From Anisodus tanguticus (taxonomy: Eukaryota > Streptophyta > Magnoliopsida > Solanales > Solanaceae), in NCBI GenBank assembly GCA_034509755.1, contig CM067555.1, positions 2,364,142-2,428,141 on the forward strand: a stretch of 64,000 nt of DNA. Reading direction: 5' to 3'. Shown here one piece after another: positions 10,400 to 21,776 of this stretch (its first letter is position 1; every line of letters starts with the position of its first letter). The position numbers were made by a program, and so were the translations under genes. Below the pieces are notes generated by a model that had not been told where the DNA came from, did no database searches, and saw only the letters and a program-made list of their open reading frames with translations.

Positions 10400-11600
10400 T
10401 CTTAATCTATGATGGCATAGATGCACGGATTACAAATATATCATTCATTTGGCTACAGACATACTTTACCATTCTTAGTTATTACAGACCTGTTGGACTA
10501 ATCTCAAACCAGCTTAACCAACAACGTCCCTTAAACCAATTTAGGAACATGTATCACCTCTTTTTAGAGTGATCCATTCCTTGAAGTCCTATTGAGGACA
10601 ACCTCTCCAGCCCCTTTGATTTTAGAGGTGGCGTTGCTTCACATGAACAATCTCTTGCCCGTGGTTAGGGCGTAACCGATCATATGTGATCGCGATACTC
10701 TGGCCCACTCCAGTTGCTTTGGCAGACTGAGTGTCAAATTTCTTCACTTCCTTTCTTTAGGCCTTCAGATCATTAAGACCTGGAAACTCTGGCCTACCAC
10801 ACTAGGTGTCCATTACTTTTCGTATGAAATGAATTCTGGCCCCACTCCAGTCGCCCGGAGGCTTTGTATGACTGAGTGTCCAATATAATCCTATGAAGGA
10901 TCTTCTGCCAAATAGTATGACAGGTTCAACGTCTTTAGCTTTTAGACTCCTTCCGTTAAGATTGGTGCCCAGATAATTCTTGGCGCTTACTTAAGAGTGG
11001 TAACAGTTTTCGCACAATTAGTGGATCTTTTTCCATCGTATGTGCGAACATACTTTACACACTTTAATAATTACACTTAAAAGAACGGGTCTTTTTAAGT
11101 CGTTTACAAAATCCAATATTTAAACGGGAAAGAAGATGAGATTAAATTTCTGATTTTTAAAGCGTAAGGAATATAAATTATTTTCATATTCCTCCTTACT
11201 TTAATCCATTTTTAATCAGACATCATTTAATCTTTATTCTTGACAAGTAAGAAAAACTACTTATCCCAATTTCGAATTCTGGCTCACTTCAGTCACTTCA
11301 TCAGACTGAGTGTCCATTTCCTTCTTACCATTATTCGGATCTTTTGTCTGGGACAAGATATAGGCCTTCGCTGCAAGATAGAATAACATCTTCGCCTTCT
11401 CCTCTTGTCCCAGTTGACATCCTCAGGCTCTCGAGAGCGCTTGTTCCCACCCAGTCTTGGTAGCGGTGACACCATGAACACGTTCATCATCATCACTCTC
11501 TTCTACCAGAAAACCATTGCCATATCCAAATTTGGTCACACAACTTTTGACCGACATCTTTCGAACACTAATAGTACTACAATACAATCTTGTCTTAAAT
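10400..11600 (-). pseudogene. copia gag and protease region, decayed
   Basis: Near 10580-10690 a minus-strand frame gives SNATSKIKGAGEVVLN, corresponding to the protease-region phrase M-G-N-x-x-T-S-K-V-x-G-x-G-K-V-x-L of Tork-like copia elements. Near 11290-11400 another gives KMLFYLAAKAYIL followed by MDTQSDEVTEV, close to the gag phrase M-x-F-Y-L-T-T-L ... D-T-Q-S. Several stops and a repeated DTQS-coding block are present. A full gag could not be assembled. I see no independent gene in this 1.2 kb. Confidence 0.55.
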
Positions 11601-11601
11601 T

Positions 11602-13354
11602 TGTTGGTACTCTATTGTACTTTATAGATCAGTACGGGAAGTAATAACTATTACAAATGTTCGAAAGGATAAATAAATGGTCAATCTTCAAAAGTGCCGC
11701 ATGTGTGTTGTGTCTTGAATCTTGATCACCTTGCAAAGCCAATGTTGAGAACTGCCGCAAGTTTGTTGTGTCTTGAATGTTGATATCCTGAAATCAAGAA
11801 ACAACTAAATCTGGATGGTTACAACGTTGTGTGTTGAGTCGAGGATAGCCCTCTATCCTTAAGACAAGATTGCCCCATATATATGCTTTTACGTTAGCGG
11901 GCAATAGTCTCCCAAGATAATATAACACTTTAATCTCAACACTACAAAGCCAATAGGTTGAGCCTGCCGAATAAAACAAATATGAATCGACTTGCTGAAG
12001 ATATGGAATAGGAAGGAAAAGATTTTATCTACTCTTCTCTTTTATCTCTGTGTATATAGTGTGTCTCTGTAGTGTATATCATGTGTATATGTAAGGGTTT
12101 GATCACTGTTTTTCAGCCACTGTTTTGCTGAATTTCAGTCACTGTTTCGTGGCTTTTTGTTGTCTGTTTTTCATGTGTTTTCAGTCTTCTGTGCAGTTCC
12201 GAATTGAGCCAATAACTGCTCAATATATAGCATGGAAGAGGGGCTGTCCAACTGCCAAAAAACAAGGCTGTAATGGCCATTAAGGTAGGCCATTAAAACA
12301 ACCCAAGTAATGGTTGTTAAGGCCATTGAAAGAGGCTGCCCAAATGCCCAAGTAATGGGATGTTAATGGAGGAGTTAATCAGCCAAGTAATGGTTGATTA
12401 ATGCCTCAAAAAATAGTTCCAACGAAGGCAGAACCAACTTTTCAGAAACTATGGGGACCAAACTGTAAATATTGAAACTTTAGGGACCAAACTGTACATA
12501 TAAAACTTTAGGGATCAAACTGTACATTTGGCAGAGTTCTCTGGTCCAAAAAGATAATATCAGAAAGTCCCCACAGCCCACGGCCCACGACCCGTGACCC
12601 AAATGCCCAAGTAATGGGTTGTTAATGGAGGAGTTAATCAGCCAAGTAATGGCTGATTAATGCCTCAAAAAATAGTTCCAACGGAGGCAGAACCAACTTT
12701 CCAGAAACTCTGGGGACCAAACTGTAAATATTGAAACTTCAGGGACCAAACTGTACATATGAAACTTTAGGAATCAAACTGTACATTTGGCAGAGTTCTC
12801 TGGTCCAAAAAGATAAAATCGAAAGTCCCCGGCCCACGCCCCCACGACGACCGTGACCCAAATGCCCAAGTAATGGGTCGTTAATGGAGGAGTTAATCAG
12901 CCAAGTAATGGCTGATTAATGCCTCAAAAAACAGTTCCAACGGAGGCAGAACCAACTACTGGACTGGACCGGCGGGCGGCGGCGCGCGCGTGTGGGCTTA
13001 CCCATGAACCCAAGCACATCTAGGTCTTCCCTCCTTTAAACACATGGGATACCCCTTGGGGTCCCAAACCCTTTACCACATTAGAGACTTATATACGAGA
13101 GCAATTCTTTCTATTCCCACCGATGTTGTAGATTTGTTCCACACCACATTTCCATGCCTCAAACACCTTACTTCGTAGACCAATATCTCTTTCATTTCTC
13201 AATGAAATTTGACGATTCTTGGCCCTACGGTCATTTACTCACTTCGTAGATCATGCATGTGCGAAGAGACAAGGTCTCCAACATGCGAAACACTAGTGTT
13301 TAATTCATCCAAGATGGGTGGACGCATCTCCCCGCCAAAGGCAAATTTCCAACA
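11602..13354 (-). repeat. 5' LTR of the copia element (right copy, 1753 bp, internally expanded)
   Basis: Same termini as the left LTR but about 350 bp longer. The extra length comes from a tandem array of a 259-bp unit: 12342-12600, 12601-12859 and a truncated third copy from 12860 to about 12960. The other LTR has one copy. In the element's sense this LTR would hold the promoter. I see no clear tRNA-complementary primer-binding site just inside it (position 11601 and below). Confidence 0.92.
12342..12960. repeat. 259-bp tandem array inside the right LTR
   Basis: Two full units (12342-12600 and 12601-12859) and one partial unit (12860 to about 12960), each beginning 'aaatgcccaagtaatgg' and carrying 'ggaggagttaatcagccaag', 'cagttccaacg' and, in the full units, 'cagagttctctggtcc'. 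The units differ by a few substitutions. The homologous place in the left LTR (from 7207) has one unit. Confidence 0.9.
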
Positions 13355-13359
13355 AGTTT

Positions 13360-14030
13360 TGGTTGGGGTCCCCGTTATACGGCTTATACTACCTAAAAAC
13401 AATGGTTTCGTGGAGGATAGTCATCGCAAATTTTTGCCTTAGGTATTTCCCTGTGTCCATGGAAATGTTACTATGTCATCTTTGGTCCAGTTTTGTTGCA
13501 TAGAATCTCATCTGCGGAAGCTCAAGAAAACGTACTTTGCTCCTCTGTCATGAGAAAATGATCAACTTTCTTCATGTACATGTAAATATTCTACAGATTC
13601 TTTTCAAACGTCTTTACTGCCACTTGTATTGTCCGTTTTGCCCTCGGCGATTGAAGTCTGCTTGGGTAGGATTCACCCTCTTTGTAAAAGCACACTGTAC
13701 CTCTGTTCTTTTAATTGCTTTCATGATGCGTTTCTTCATCGCTAACAACATTCTTTACATGTTGTGCCGGGGTAACTAGTATTTGTTTGCATGTCGATGA
13801 CAGAAAATTTGTGCCTGATTTTGACAGAAGGCCTTCCTTTTTCTCTTCTTTATGCTTTCTGGTGCTGAACATTAGCGTTCATTTCCCTTTCGCTAATGCA
13901 GCTTCCAATTTAGACTGAAAAGTTTTGCCTTCACTAATAGCCTACTTATTTTACGGCGCATTATGGCATAGGTCACATTTTAGTTGTTTTAAGTTAGCCT
14001 CAAGACTTATGATGGAAAAAGTTAGCCTGA
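13360..14030. other. single-copy-looking DNA right of the copia insertion, no recognisable gene
   Basis: This continues the pre-insertion sequence that also contains the PP2-like exon. Short frames exist (13209-13503, 13537-13779), but none shows a known domain. It could be the 3' untranslated or downstream part of the PP2-like gene before the copia element landed. Confidence 0.4.
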
Positions 14031-14718
14031 GTTTATAGTAAGGCTAGCCAGTGGGAACCCGACCCCGACCCCGCCCCGGTCCCGTCCCGATAAAAAAAAA
14101 CAGTGTCGGGACTCGAAACCGGAACGGGATCTGGGCTCGTCCCACCCAGGCATGTCCCGCTCCAGACCCGCCCCGCCCCGATCCCGCCCCCGCCCCCGCC
14201 CCCAACCCCCTTTGCAAAAATGACTGTTGCAAAACGGTCAATTTATATTTTGGCCATTGTGTAGCGGCCATTTTTGCCCCCCACCCACCCCATAAACCCC
14301 CTACCCTCTTAATATTTATTTTTAGCCCCTAAGTTATTATATTTACACTTTAACCCAATTTTCCAACTATAAATACATTATTTTCTCTTCATTTTATCTC
14401 ACAAATCTTCCTACAATCTCTCTAATCTCTCAACTCAATCTATCTCTATACAAGTCTACAATTACAGAATTACTAAATATTTTATTTTATTTTATTTGCT
14501 CATTTGTATAATTGTATCAAAGTTCAAAAATTGGACTGAAGTTGACAACTAGCTTGAGGATCATCCATCGAGCAAAGTTTCAATTTTCAATCTCGATTAC
14601 AAGTCGACGTTACGTCGGCGTTTGGTACCTTTGTTCCTTATTTAAATTATTATTTTTACTTTATTTTAATTAACGCACTTAATTTTATTATCTTTAATTA
14701 GATATTTGCACAATTAAA

Positions 14719-15042
14719 ATGAAAGGATTAAGAAGTATGTTTAAGGGTAAGGGTAAGAGTGATTTTTCTAGTAGGGGTAACAAGGGCAGGAGTACTTCTT
14801 CTAGTCATCCTTTTCCTAGAAAATATGATTTCATTGATTACACTCATATAGATGAAACTGAATTTTTTAATGATAAACCATTAGATAATGAGATATATTC
14901 TGCAACTGAACCAAACTTTAATTTAGAAGATAATCTAGATGACACACCCACTAATCTAGATGACACACCCACTAATCTAGATGACACACTCACTAGTGCA
15001 CCTCAAACTGAAACTGAAACGCCTCCTATTCCCCCAGTATGA
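14719..15042 (+). pseudogene. hAT transposase N-terminal segment
   Basis: The 107-codon frame starts MKGLRSMFKGKGKSDFSSRG, is rich in Lys/Ser then acidic, and contains three copies of the heptapeptide NLDDTPT before a Thr/Pro-rich end. It stops at 15040-15042, just upstream of the BED finger, which is in the same region but carries its own stop. Low-complexity N-terminal tails of this kind precede the BED finger in plant hAT proteins. It has no independent motif. Confidence 0.6.
14932..14994 (+). repeat. three 21-bp tandem repeats in the hAT coding segment
   Basis: Three in-frame copies of 'aatctagatgacacacccact' (the last with one change) encode NLDDTPT repeated. Confidence 0.9.
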
Positions 15043-15064
15043 GACGAGGCCCCACACAATGAAA

Positions 15065-15334
15065 ATTAAAATCAGCTGCATGAGATGTTTTTAATAGGGA
15101 CCAAGAGAATCAAGTAGTTAGATGCAAAATTTGTAAAAATGTTTATAAATTTAAAATGGGAAAAGGTCAGGGTGGAACGGGAGGTTTATTGAGACATGTA
15201 CAGAGCTTTCACAAAGCTAGGTGGGATGAATACGAGGCTACAAAGTCGGGTGCGTCAATGCGCTCTCAGTCGGGACAAGGTTCACATAGTGTCCCAGACC
15301 AAGTACAGGGTCAAAGATGGCCCGAGATGTGTTG
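15065..15334 (+). pseudogene. hAT BED zinc finger with a nonsense codon
   Basis: The frame reads KSAA-stop-DVF, then QVVRCKICKNVYKFKMGKGQ, GGTGGLLRHVQSFHKARWDE and onward to a stop at 15332-15334. It has the C-x2-C ... H-x4-H ligands of a BED finger, with the usual GGT-x-x-L-x-x-H phrase. The stop replaces the Trp expected in the conserved S-x-x-W-D-x-F start (TGG to TGA at 15074-15076). BED fingers bind transposon ends. Confidence 0.85.
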
Positions 15335-15339
15335 AACAT

Positions 15340-15600
15340 TCAAGCTTCATCAACAGAGACAAACACTCATTAGCGGGAGACATCTTGGAGATTTCAGTTT
15401 TATTCAGTGATTGGATACGAGCGGAGCGTAGAAGGTGCAGTCAACCGGAGATCAACGAAGAAGATGACAAAAACTACAACGACATCTTGTCCGACGGAGG
15501 TGGAAGCGACGTCGACCAAATTGACCAACAAATTCCAATTCCAACCGAAGAACCACAAGACATTGTGAAGAAATTAGAAAAGGTGTTTATAATTATGTAA
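15340..15600 (+). pseudogene. hAT transposase C-terminal tail scrap
   Basis: In another frame the sequence reads FSDWIRAERRRCSQPEINEE followed by an acidic, Asp/Gly-rich tail ending at 15598-15600. The D-W-I-R-A-E-R-R phrase is characteristic of the end of plant hAT transposases, after the dimerisation domain. Joining directly to the BED finger region means the RNase H-like catalytic core and most of hATC have been deleted. Confidence 0.7.
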
Positions 15601-15945
15601 TTTTTTTTCCAATTTTGAAAATGTATTACAAAAAAATTATATTTCTATTAAATAATATAAGAGGCACAAAAACATCTTTGGGATGTTTTTATTACACTAT
15701 CTTGTTCAATTATTGAAGTGTTTATATATTATTTTTTTAAATTAAGTGCCAAAAAAAAACCCGGTACCGCCCCGACCCCGCCCCGCCAATACCGGTCCCC
15801 CTTTTTGGCGGGATGAGGGACGGGACGGGACGGCGGCCAATCCCGGCCCGCCGGTCCCGCCACAACCTCGAACCCGACCCAATCCCAGTCCCATCGGGAC
15901 CCGCCCCTCCCCGAACGCGGCCCACTGTCCACCCCTAGTTTATAG

Positions 15946-16209
15946 TACCTTCTGAAGAGTGTTTAATCTTAACCAAGTCCAGTGACATTCTGAAATATGC
16001 AATAAAATGGATTTTGTCTAATAATGGAACATAATTTATCTATCATGTATAGAAGGTGGAATTATAATCCTGGGATTATTATTGGGATAACCATCCTTTG
16101 AACCAAACGGCATTCATGGAGGACTGGATTCATCACAATAATCATTCCATTGGGCCCTTTTTCGTGTTTCTATGTAGATTTTATTTTGTGTCTTCAAAAA
16201 ATATTACAT
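15946..16209. other. short intergenic stretch with a weak MITE-like palindrome
   Basis: No gene. A region near 16062-16105 ('tcctgggattattattgggataacc') has the look of a Stowaway-like element end, but no paired end was found. Confidence 0.3.
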
Positions 16210-16214
16210 ATAAT

Positions 16215-17134
16215 TGTTGGAAATTTACTAATGTAGAATTAAGTTTATCCCATTATTTATGACTCGAACAATTGGGGCCCGCACGTCGGAAACGTCGTTT
16301 CCACACACGTGCAATCTTAGTGTCAAGTATTGTAAATCTTAGTGCAAGCTGCGTCGCGGCGCTAATTGCTTGTTTGGCATTCTGGAGCCGCGACGCTTCC
16401 TAGGCAGTGTTTGCTCGGCGGAATCCCAAAGGTTTGGCTGTTGAGGTGGTTTCAATGACATTGAATCCACCCAATAATGGCCATTACTTGGACCATTATG
16501 TTGCTGCATTACTTGGAGGTTAATTGTCATCCATTACATGGCAATTGAATGTCATTGGGGCATTTGAAAGGCCATCTTGCACACCTATAAATTGAGGCAT
16601 TTGGCTCAATTCTATAGATGAACAGAAATGAATAAAACAATATACATACAAGTATACAACACCACAAAGAGATTAGTTTTCCTGATAAGCAATCCTTCTC
16701 TTAGCAATCTTCATTGTTCGTTTTCTTCGTTGAGGTCATTTGTGTAGGCTTTGCACATTTGATAGTTTGTTGTTTTATCTTGGGAGACTATTGTCCACAC
16801 TTCCGTAAAGCCTATATACGGGGGCAATCTTGTCTTAAAGACAGAGAGTCATCTCTCGACTCAGCCGGTGGTGTTGTGATTATCTAGTTGGTTGCTAAGT
16901 GTTTCAGGTGTGAACTTGATTCTCAAAGGACTCTAACCGTTCGGATTCTCAGCGGATCTACAAGCCACAAGTGTAGCAGTTCATGTTCTTGTATTTCCGA
17001 ATACAAGATCCATATTTGAAGTTCCAATTCAAGATCAAGATATTGACAACTTGTTGTTGTAATCTTTGTTGTTTATCCTTTCGATCACTGTAATAGTTAT
17101 TTACTATTGCCGTACGTGCTTTACATATCCAACA
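16215..17134 (+). mobile_element. solo LTR (920 bp) with 5-bp TSD, related to the 6463-13354 element
   Basis: Runs tgttggaaattt...atatccaaca and is flanked by a perfect 5-bp duplication 'ataat' (16210-16214 and 17135-17139). There is a TATA-like 'cctataaattgagg' near 16585. Several blocks match the LTRs of the 6463-13354 copia element read on the minus strand: the first 12 bases, 'atcttgggagactattg', 'ggcaatcttgtcttaa', 'ctcgactca' and 'tgtaatagttatt' near the end. It is therefore a diverged relative left behind by LTR-LTR recombination. Confidence 0.9.
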
Positions 17135-17884
17135 ATAATTACTCATACTAGTAAACCTAAAATACTTGATGGCAAAGTTGAAACTATAAAATTTTCGATT
17201 ACTTAGTGGGTAATAGTAGGTAAAGTTTAGTTGCTTTAATGCTATAAAGATAGTTTTGTGACTTTATTGTTAAAGTATATACAAATAAGTTTAACATGAA
17301 AAAAAAGTTTAATTAATATAACGTGTAAGGACGGTCTAACGAGAGAAATGAATGTGATTAACACATGAACTCTTAGTATTCATAGGTCCACTGAAGCAAA
17401 AAAGACATAGGTCCATTGTCACAATGTGAAACTTCAAGATTGACATAAGTCCACTGTGTCTACAGAAACTAGGTATTGATACTTTTATCTAATAGTAAAA
17501 AAATATCTACTTTAAACCTTTATAATCTCTATAACAACCCTTTTGAAATGTAATCCAAATTTCACAAAATTGTAATTGTGCGTGTGACCCTGAAGAGTAC
17601 TGCACTGATTGTTAAGTAGCTGTCTTTTTAATGCGGCTGACACTTTGCTGTTTAATTTAGAAGTATATGTTACCTGCATCAAAGCATGTAGCCTAGTGGT
17701 TAATTTTTGTTTTCATCGGGCCACTGGTCAACGAAGTAGGTTAAAATCATAGAAAGTTACGTTTAAACTCTAAAACAATGATTAAACAAATGCTAGTTAG
17801 TGATTTCTTTTTCATTTGCTCTAAACTTAAACTTTGATGTGCATAGTTATCTGGTACGTATGCTAGTCAATGTAAGAAGCAAAC

Positions 17885-18080
17885 TCCCGTTAAAATAGTT
17901 AAGGTAGTAAGCTAATAACCTAGACATTATCGTTTATCACCGATTAAATAGTTAAGATACGAGTAAGCTGGCTTAGATATTTACCATTATCATCAATTAA
18001 ATATCCAAAATACGAGTAAGATGATATAGACATTTACGGTTATGACCGAATATATAGTCGAGGTCATACAAGTAAGTTGA
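17885..18080. repeat. degenerate tandem repeat of about 65 bp, three units
   Basis: The phrase 'aaatagttaagatacgagtaagctgg' recurs in diverged form near 17890, 17945, 18000 and 18050, each followed by a 'tagacatttac' or 'tagatatttacc' phrase. Confidence 0.55.
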
Positions 18081-18748
18081 TGTTATCAAAAAATTATGCC
18101 CCTAGGGCGGAAAAAAATTATAGCACCCAATATTTTTATCAACCCAATAAATGCATAATATATATCTTCACATACATTCTTATCACTAAACTACATAATT
18201 AATTCATTTACCCTCACATGTAGTATGCATGTGCCTATTAATGTGGAAGTGTTGTATATGTAGAAGGGGTATGTAATTTTCATTTACTACTTGATAAATA
18301 TTCTTGAAGTACCATAGAGAAGTTAGAAAAAAAAAGGTTGTAGTAGTATATATTAAATGTGTAGGTGAAGTATTCATCATTAGGAGCGGCCTGTCCTTTG
18401 ATAGTAAGGCATATATACTTGCACATATTAAGTATGTAAGGAAAGGACAAGCAAATGGCTACTACTAGCTATGGCCAGGACAAGTTTGCATTATATGCTG
18501 CAACTAAAATCGTTCTAACCGTAAAAATTAGAATTTTAATTGAGAATAGGTGAATTTACGAGATTATAACTAATCAGCACATATGAATTAAGGTATGAAT
18601 AATAAGAAGTTTTATCTTGTTTTCTCTCAAAAAAAAATTTGAACTAAATATTCTTGCCTTGCATGATAAATAGTTACCGAGAGGTTAGAAGTATATCTTC
18701 GTTTGCAAGAAAGATTATATACTAATCGTGTAAGTAGCTTTTACACAG

Positions 18749-18769
18749 ATATATATATATATATATATA
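18749..18769. repeat. (AT)n microsatellite
   Basis: About ten AT dinucleotides in a row. Confidence 0.9.
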
Positions 18770-21150
18770 ATGTAAAGGTTCTTATATTACATATCAGTAA
18801 AATTTAATTGTAATAGAAGGAATGAATGATAGTTAGACTTAGAGTACTTATAATTTTTTTACCAAGTTATAGTTAAATTTTTTTATCATAGTTACTTATA
18901 ATTAACTTAGAATTAATATGATTGTAAACATTCTATTTACTATCTGTGCAGAGAAGTTAATAAATCTCTATGACTAGCATTAACGGGCAAATGAAGTTAG
19001 GCTTGGTAGTTCAAACTTCAAACATACACTGACAATTAGATTTCCAAGACAAACTCCAGACAAAAAAATGTGACTTCAGATGCGATCTTTTGCGACTTTA
19101 GTCGTGTATGTCTGAAGTTGATTCTGAAGTAACACAAAAATTTATAAACTTTGGCCATATATTAAATAGGGGCCCCAAAATCGGATATCTATAAATCATC
19201 TGCTATTTGAAATTTATTGACCCGACTAATTTAGATTCACATCATATAAGTCCATTAACGAAGTAAAATGCTCCTCGTGCCAATAAGTTCTCCATTCCCA
19301 GAACTATCTCACGTTGATGTTGATATTGATATATAATTTGAAATGTAATGTTAATCTCGGAGATAGATTTATGAACTGATGATTATAACTATAAGATGGA
19401 GTAATATTTATTTAGTACAAAGGAGGGCCATGTTGTGGGCTACTGCATATTGAGGCGCATCATAATATCTCATTAATATAACATAGAGTTAAAATTTTGA
19501 TCTTTTGAACTTCTTTTATAATAAATAGCAGAAATTCCAGTGAGGTAATTAAATCAACAAAATATGTACCTTTGTTATTCATTTATTTATTTCATATGTA
19601 CCTTTATAGAAAGCTTAATTTTGTGGCTGATAATTAAACACTTGAAGTTATATGGACCATTTCTTGTTAATAGGCTCTAAAATTCTGCCACATTCTTACA
19701 GTTGGATTAATTAGGCCTATAACATTAGGGAACACGTGTTAATTAAATTAAATGTTGCAGTTCAATTAGATTTTTGTCCTCTTAGTTCCTTAGCTGTATG
19801 ATTTGAATTTGGAGTATTTATGTGGTCCCAAATAGATTTTTCATTTCAAGATATATTCATTGCTTATTTCAAAAGTACAATATACTAAAAGACTAATGTT
19901 TGGGGTACCCATTAAGCTAAAGTAAGGATTAACTAAATAATTTGTATTTTTAGGTGAATTCAAGCATGGATTAGTACTATGATTAAGGGTTGATTAACAC
20001 ATCTTCATTCGTGATGTTAGTGAGGGTATGGATTCTCTATATTAGGACTGTGGATGTTAATGAGTGGGTTATCCTAACTGATATAGTTTCTTCTTGGAGA
20101 ATTTATTCGCACAAGCTGAAACTCCTATAGAACAAATAAAGTGGTTAATAAAATGTCAAAGTAACTAAAGCTGAAACTCCTATATTCAAGAGATTTATAT
20201 ATTTTTACTTAATAGACAATCAAATTGTATAATATTACTTACGTACATAAAACTTAAATTCTTACGCAATTTGGTCATTTCCCCCTTTTTATAGGTTAAG
20301 ATAGTCAGTTGGTAGAATCTAAAAGAATAGTCTATGTTACATGAACCTATTTTAGCAGTTCAAGCTAAGGCACTAGTAGAGTAGATACGGTTGAATTAAG
20401 GGCCTAAGTAAGACTATGAAATATACAAAGGTTTTCCTGATCACACTATCTTAATACATTATTGCCTAGGATAATTAACAATGTTATAAGTAACATAATC
20501 TTTTCTGGATAGAATTTTGTGAATTATTATAGTTAAATAAATTACTGAAAAGTAGTGATTATTACAGAGTCAGGTGGACCATATTTATTACTGTAGTTCT
20601 TCTTCTTCTTTTTTTTTTTAAAAAAACGATTATAAAACATGAGTTATTTAAGAAATACATCGCTAATTCATCACTAAATAGTTTATAGCTAACATGATAT
20701 TTTAATAATCCCCCATTAAACAAGATAAACGACAGTTTCTTAATGTATAGTGAAAAAATTATCTATCGCTAATTTCTGTTTTTTATGAAATGCACATATT
20801 ATTAAATATCTCCAAATGACTAAATACGTGATTAATGACAAAATATTCCTTAATTTAAGTTTCTTGCAGTATAGGGTGTTACTTTAGAAATTTATCTAAG
20901 GGATCCAACTACTACCTAATTAATTAATTACTGCTCCATTTAGTAAATAGTTAGACTTAGTACGACTATTTTGAGTGTTGACTCTAAAACTGGGAATAGT
21001 ATACCCTATATATACTTAGCTTGTTAGCCCACAAAATCTATTTCACTGAAATAAATGAAACAAACACTCTCCTCTACTGATGACTGCCTATTAGAGGTTA
21101 CACGTAATGAATGGCGTCCAATTTAATTCTTCCTTGAAAAATTATATTGT

Positions 21151-21755
21151 TGTATATGAAAAAATTCGTATAAGACAGATGTACGAATTATAGTATGACA
21201 TGTGGAGCATGAGGCTGAGTCAGACCCATGTCAGATTACAGTGCTACTGATTTGGTATGCACGGTATCGAAAGCGACACGAGCAGGACCGATATCGATAA
21301 TAAAGAAGGCTAAGAGTCATTTGTATCGTAACAGACGACCGTTACCAAAACCAATCATGCGACTTTCAAAAATCCTTTAATGAAATTTATTGAGAGATTG
21401 ATTGTCCAATTATTACAACATTTATTCTCCTGCATTTATGGGGACATATTTCGTGGATTGTGTACCCCAGTAGCTCATGTATAAATAAGACACTTCATTT
21501 CATTGCAACATATCAGATTCTAACTATTACAAAAGACTTCTCATTATTCTCTTGATTTATGTGCTTTTTATACAAGTTACAATTACTTTGCCCATAAGCT
21601 GTCACAAGGCTCAGGCTAAGCTTTACTTTATCTTGTCTCGTTATTATTTATTTTACAGTGTAATTCATCTAGAATTTGTATTTAACGTGTCACTTGATAT
21701 CCATGTGTCCTTGACCACGTATACAAATTCAACTGTTCGGTTTTATTGGTAAACA
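21151..21755 (+). repeat. 5' LTR of the Tat element (605 bp)
   Basis: Shares with the right LTR 'ggtatgcacggta', 'cgacacgagcaggaccg/tgacacgagcaggaccg', 'tgagagattgattgtccaat' and 'tgtccttgaccacgtatac'. A TATA-like 'tataaataagac' lies at 21480-21491. Confidence 0.93.
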
Positions 21756-21756
21756 G

Positions 21757-21776
21757 TTTGGCGCACATCGTGGGGC
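21757..21776 (+). promoter_or_regulatory. primer-binding-site-like motif of the Tat element
   Basis: 'tttggcgcacatcgtggggc' begins two bases after the 5' LTR. The shape resembles the motif at 4111-4130. The matching tRNA was not identified. Confidence 0.55.

Larger units (their letters stand above)
6463..13354 (-). mobile_element. copia retrotransposon with both LTRs and target-site duplication (degenerate, minus orientation)
   Basis: Two direct LTRs (6463-7869 and 11602-13354) begin tgttgg and end ccaaca. The element is flanked by a perfect 5-bp target-site duplication 'agttt' (6458-6462 and 13355-13359), so its ends are known to the base. A purine-rich tract on the minus strand abuts the left LTR, making this the 3' LTR and the coding sense the minus strand. 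The 3.7-kb interior carries decayed gag, protease, integrase and RT/RNase H segments in copia order from right to left. Many in-frame stops mean it encodes nothing now. The LTRs are much better matched than the interior's condition would suggest; see findings. Confidence 0.92.
14039..15937 (+). mobile_element. hAT transposon, internally deleted, with 8-bp TSD
   Basis: A perfect 8-bp duplication 'gtttatag' flanks the element (14031-14038 and 15938-15945). The ends are imperfect inverted repeats sharing a 'cagtggg' core: left 'taaggctagccagtggg', right end read inverted 'taggggtggacagtggg'. Both subterminal regions are very GC-rich in an otherwise AT-rich window, with repeated 'cccgacccc/cccgcccc' hexamer-like motifs. 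Inside are a TATA-like 'ctataaatac' near 14368, an N-terminal coding segment, a BED finger and a C-terminal transposase scrap. The catalytic middle is missing. It is a non-autonomous deletion derivative. Confidence 0.93.
17140..21145. other. 4 kb of AT-rich intergenic DNA without a recognisable gene
   Basis: No frame above about 60 codons and no family motif in either strand. The stretch includes the degenerate tandem repeats at 17885-18080, an (AT)n microsatellite at 18749-18769, and repeated 'ataggtccatt' phrases around 17385-17450. I see nothing else in it. Confidence 0.6.

Noticed and set aside
14051..14332. Pro/Arg-rich open frames on both strands in the GC-rich stretch
   Set aside because: They follow from repeated 'cccgacccc' motifs at the hAT end, have no homologous domain, and mirror each other on both strands.
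15729..15955. Gly/Arg- and Pro-rich frames at 15729-15955
   Set aside because: Same explanation: the other GC-rich subterminal region of the hAT element.
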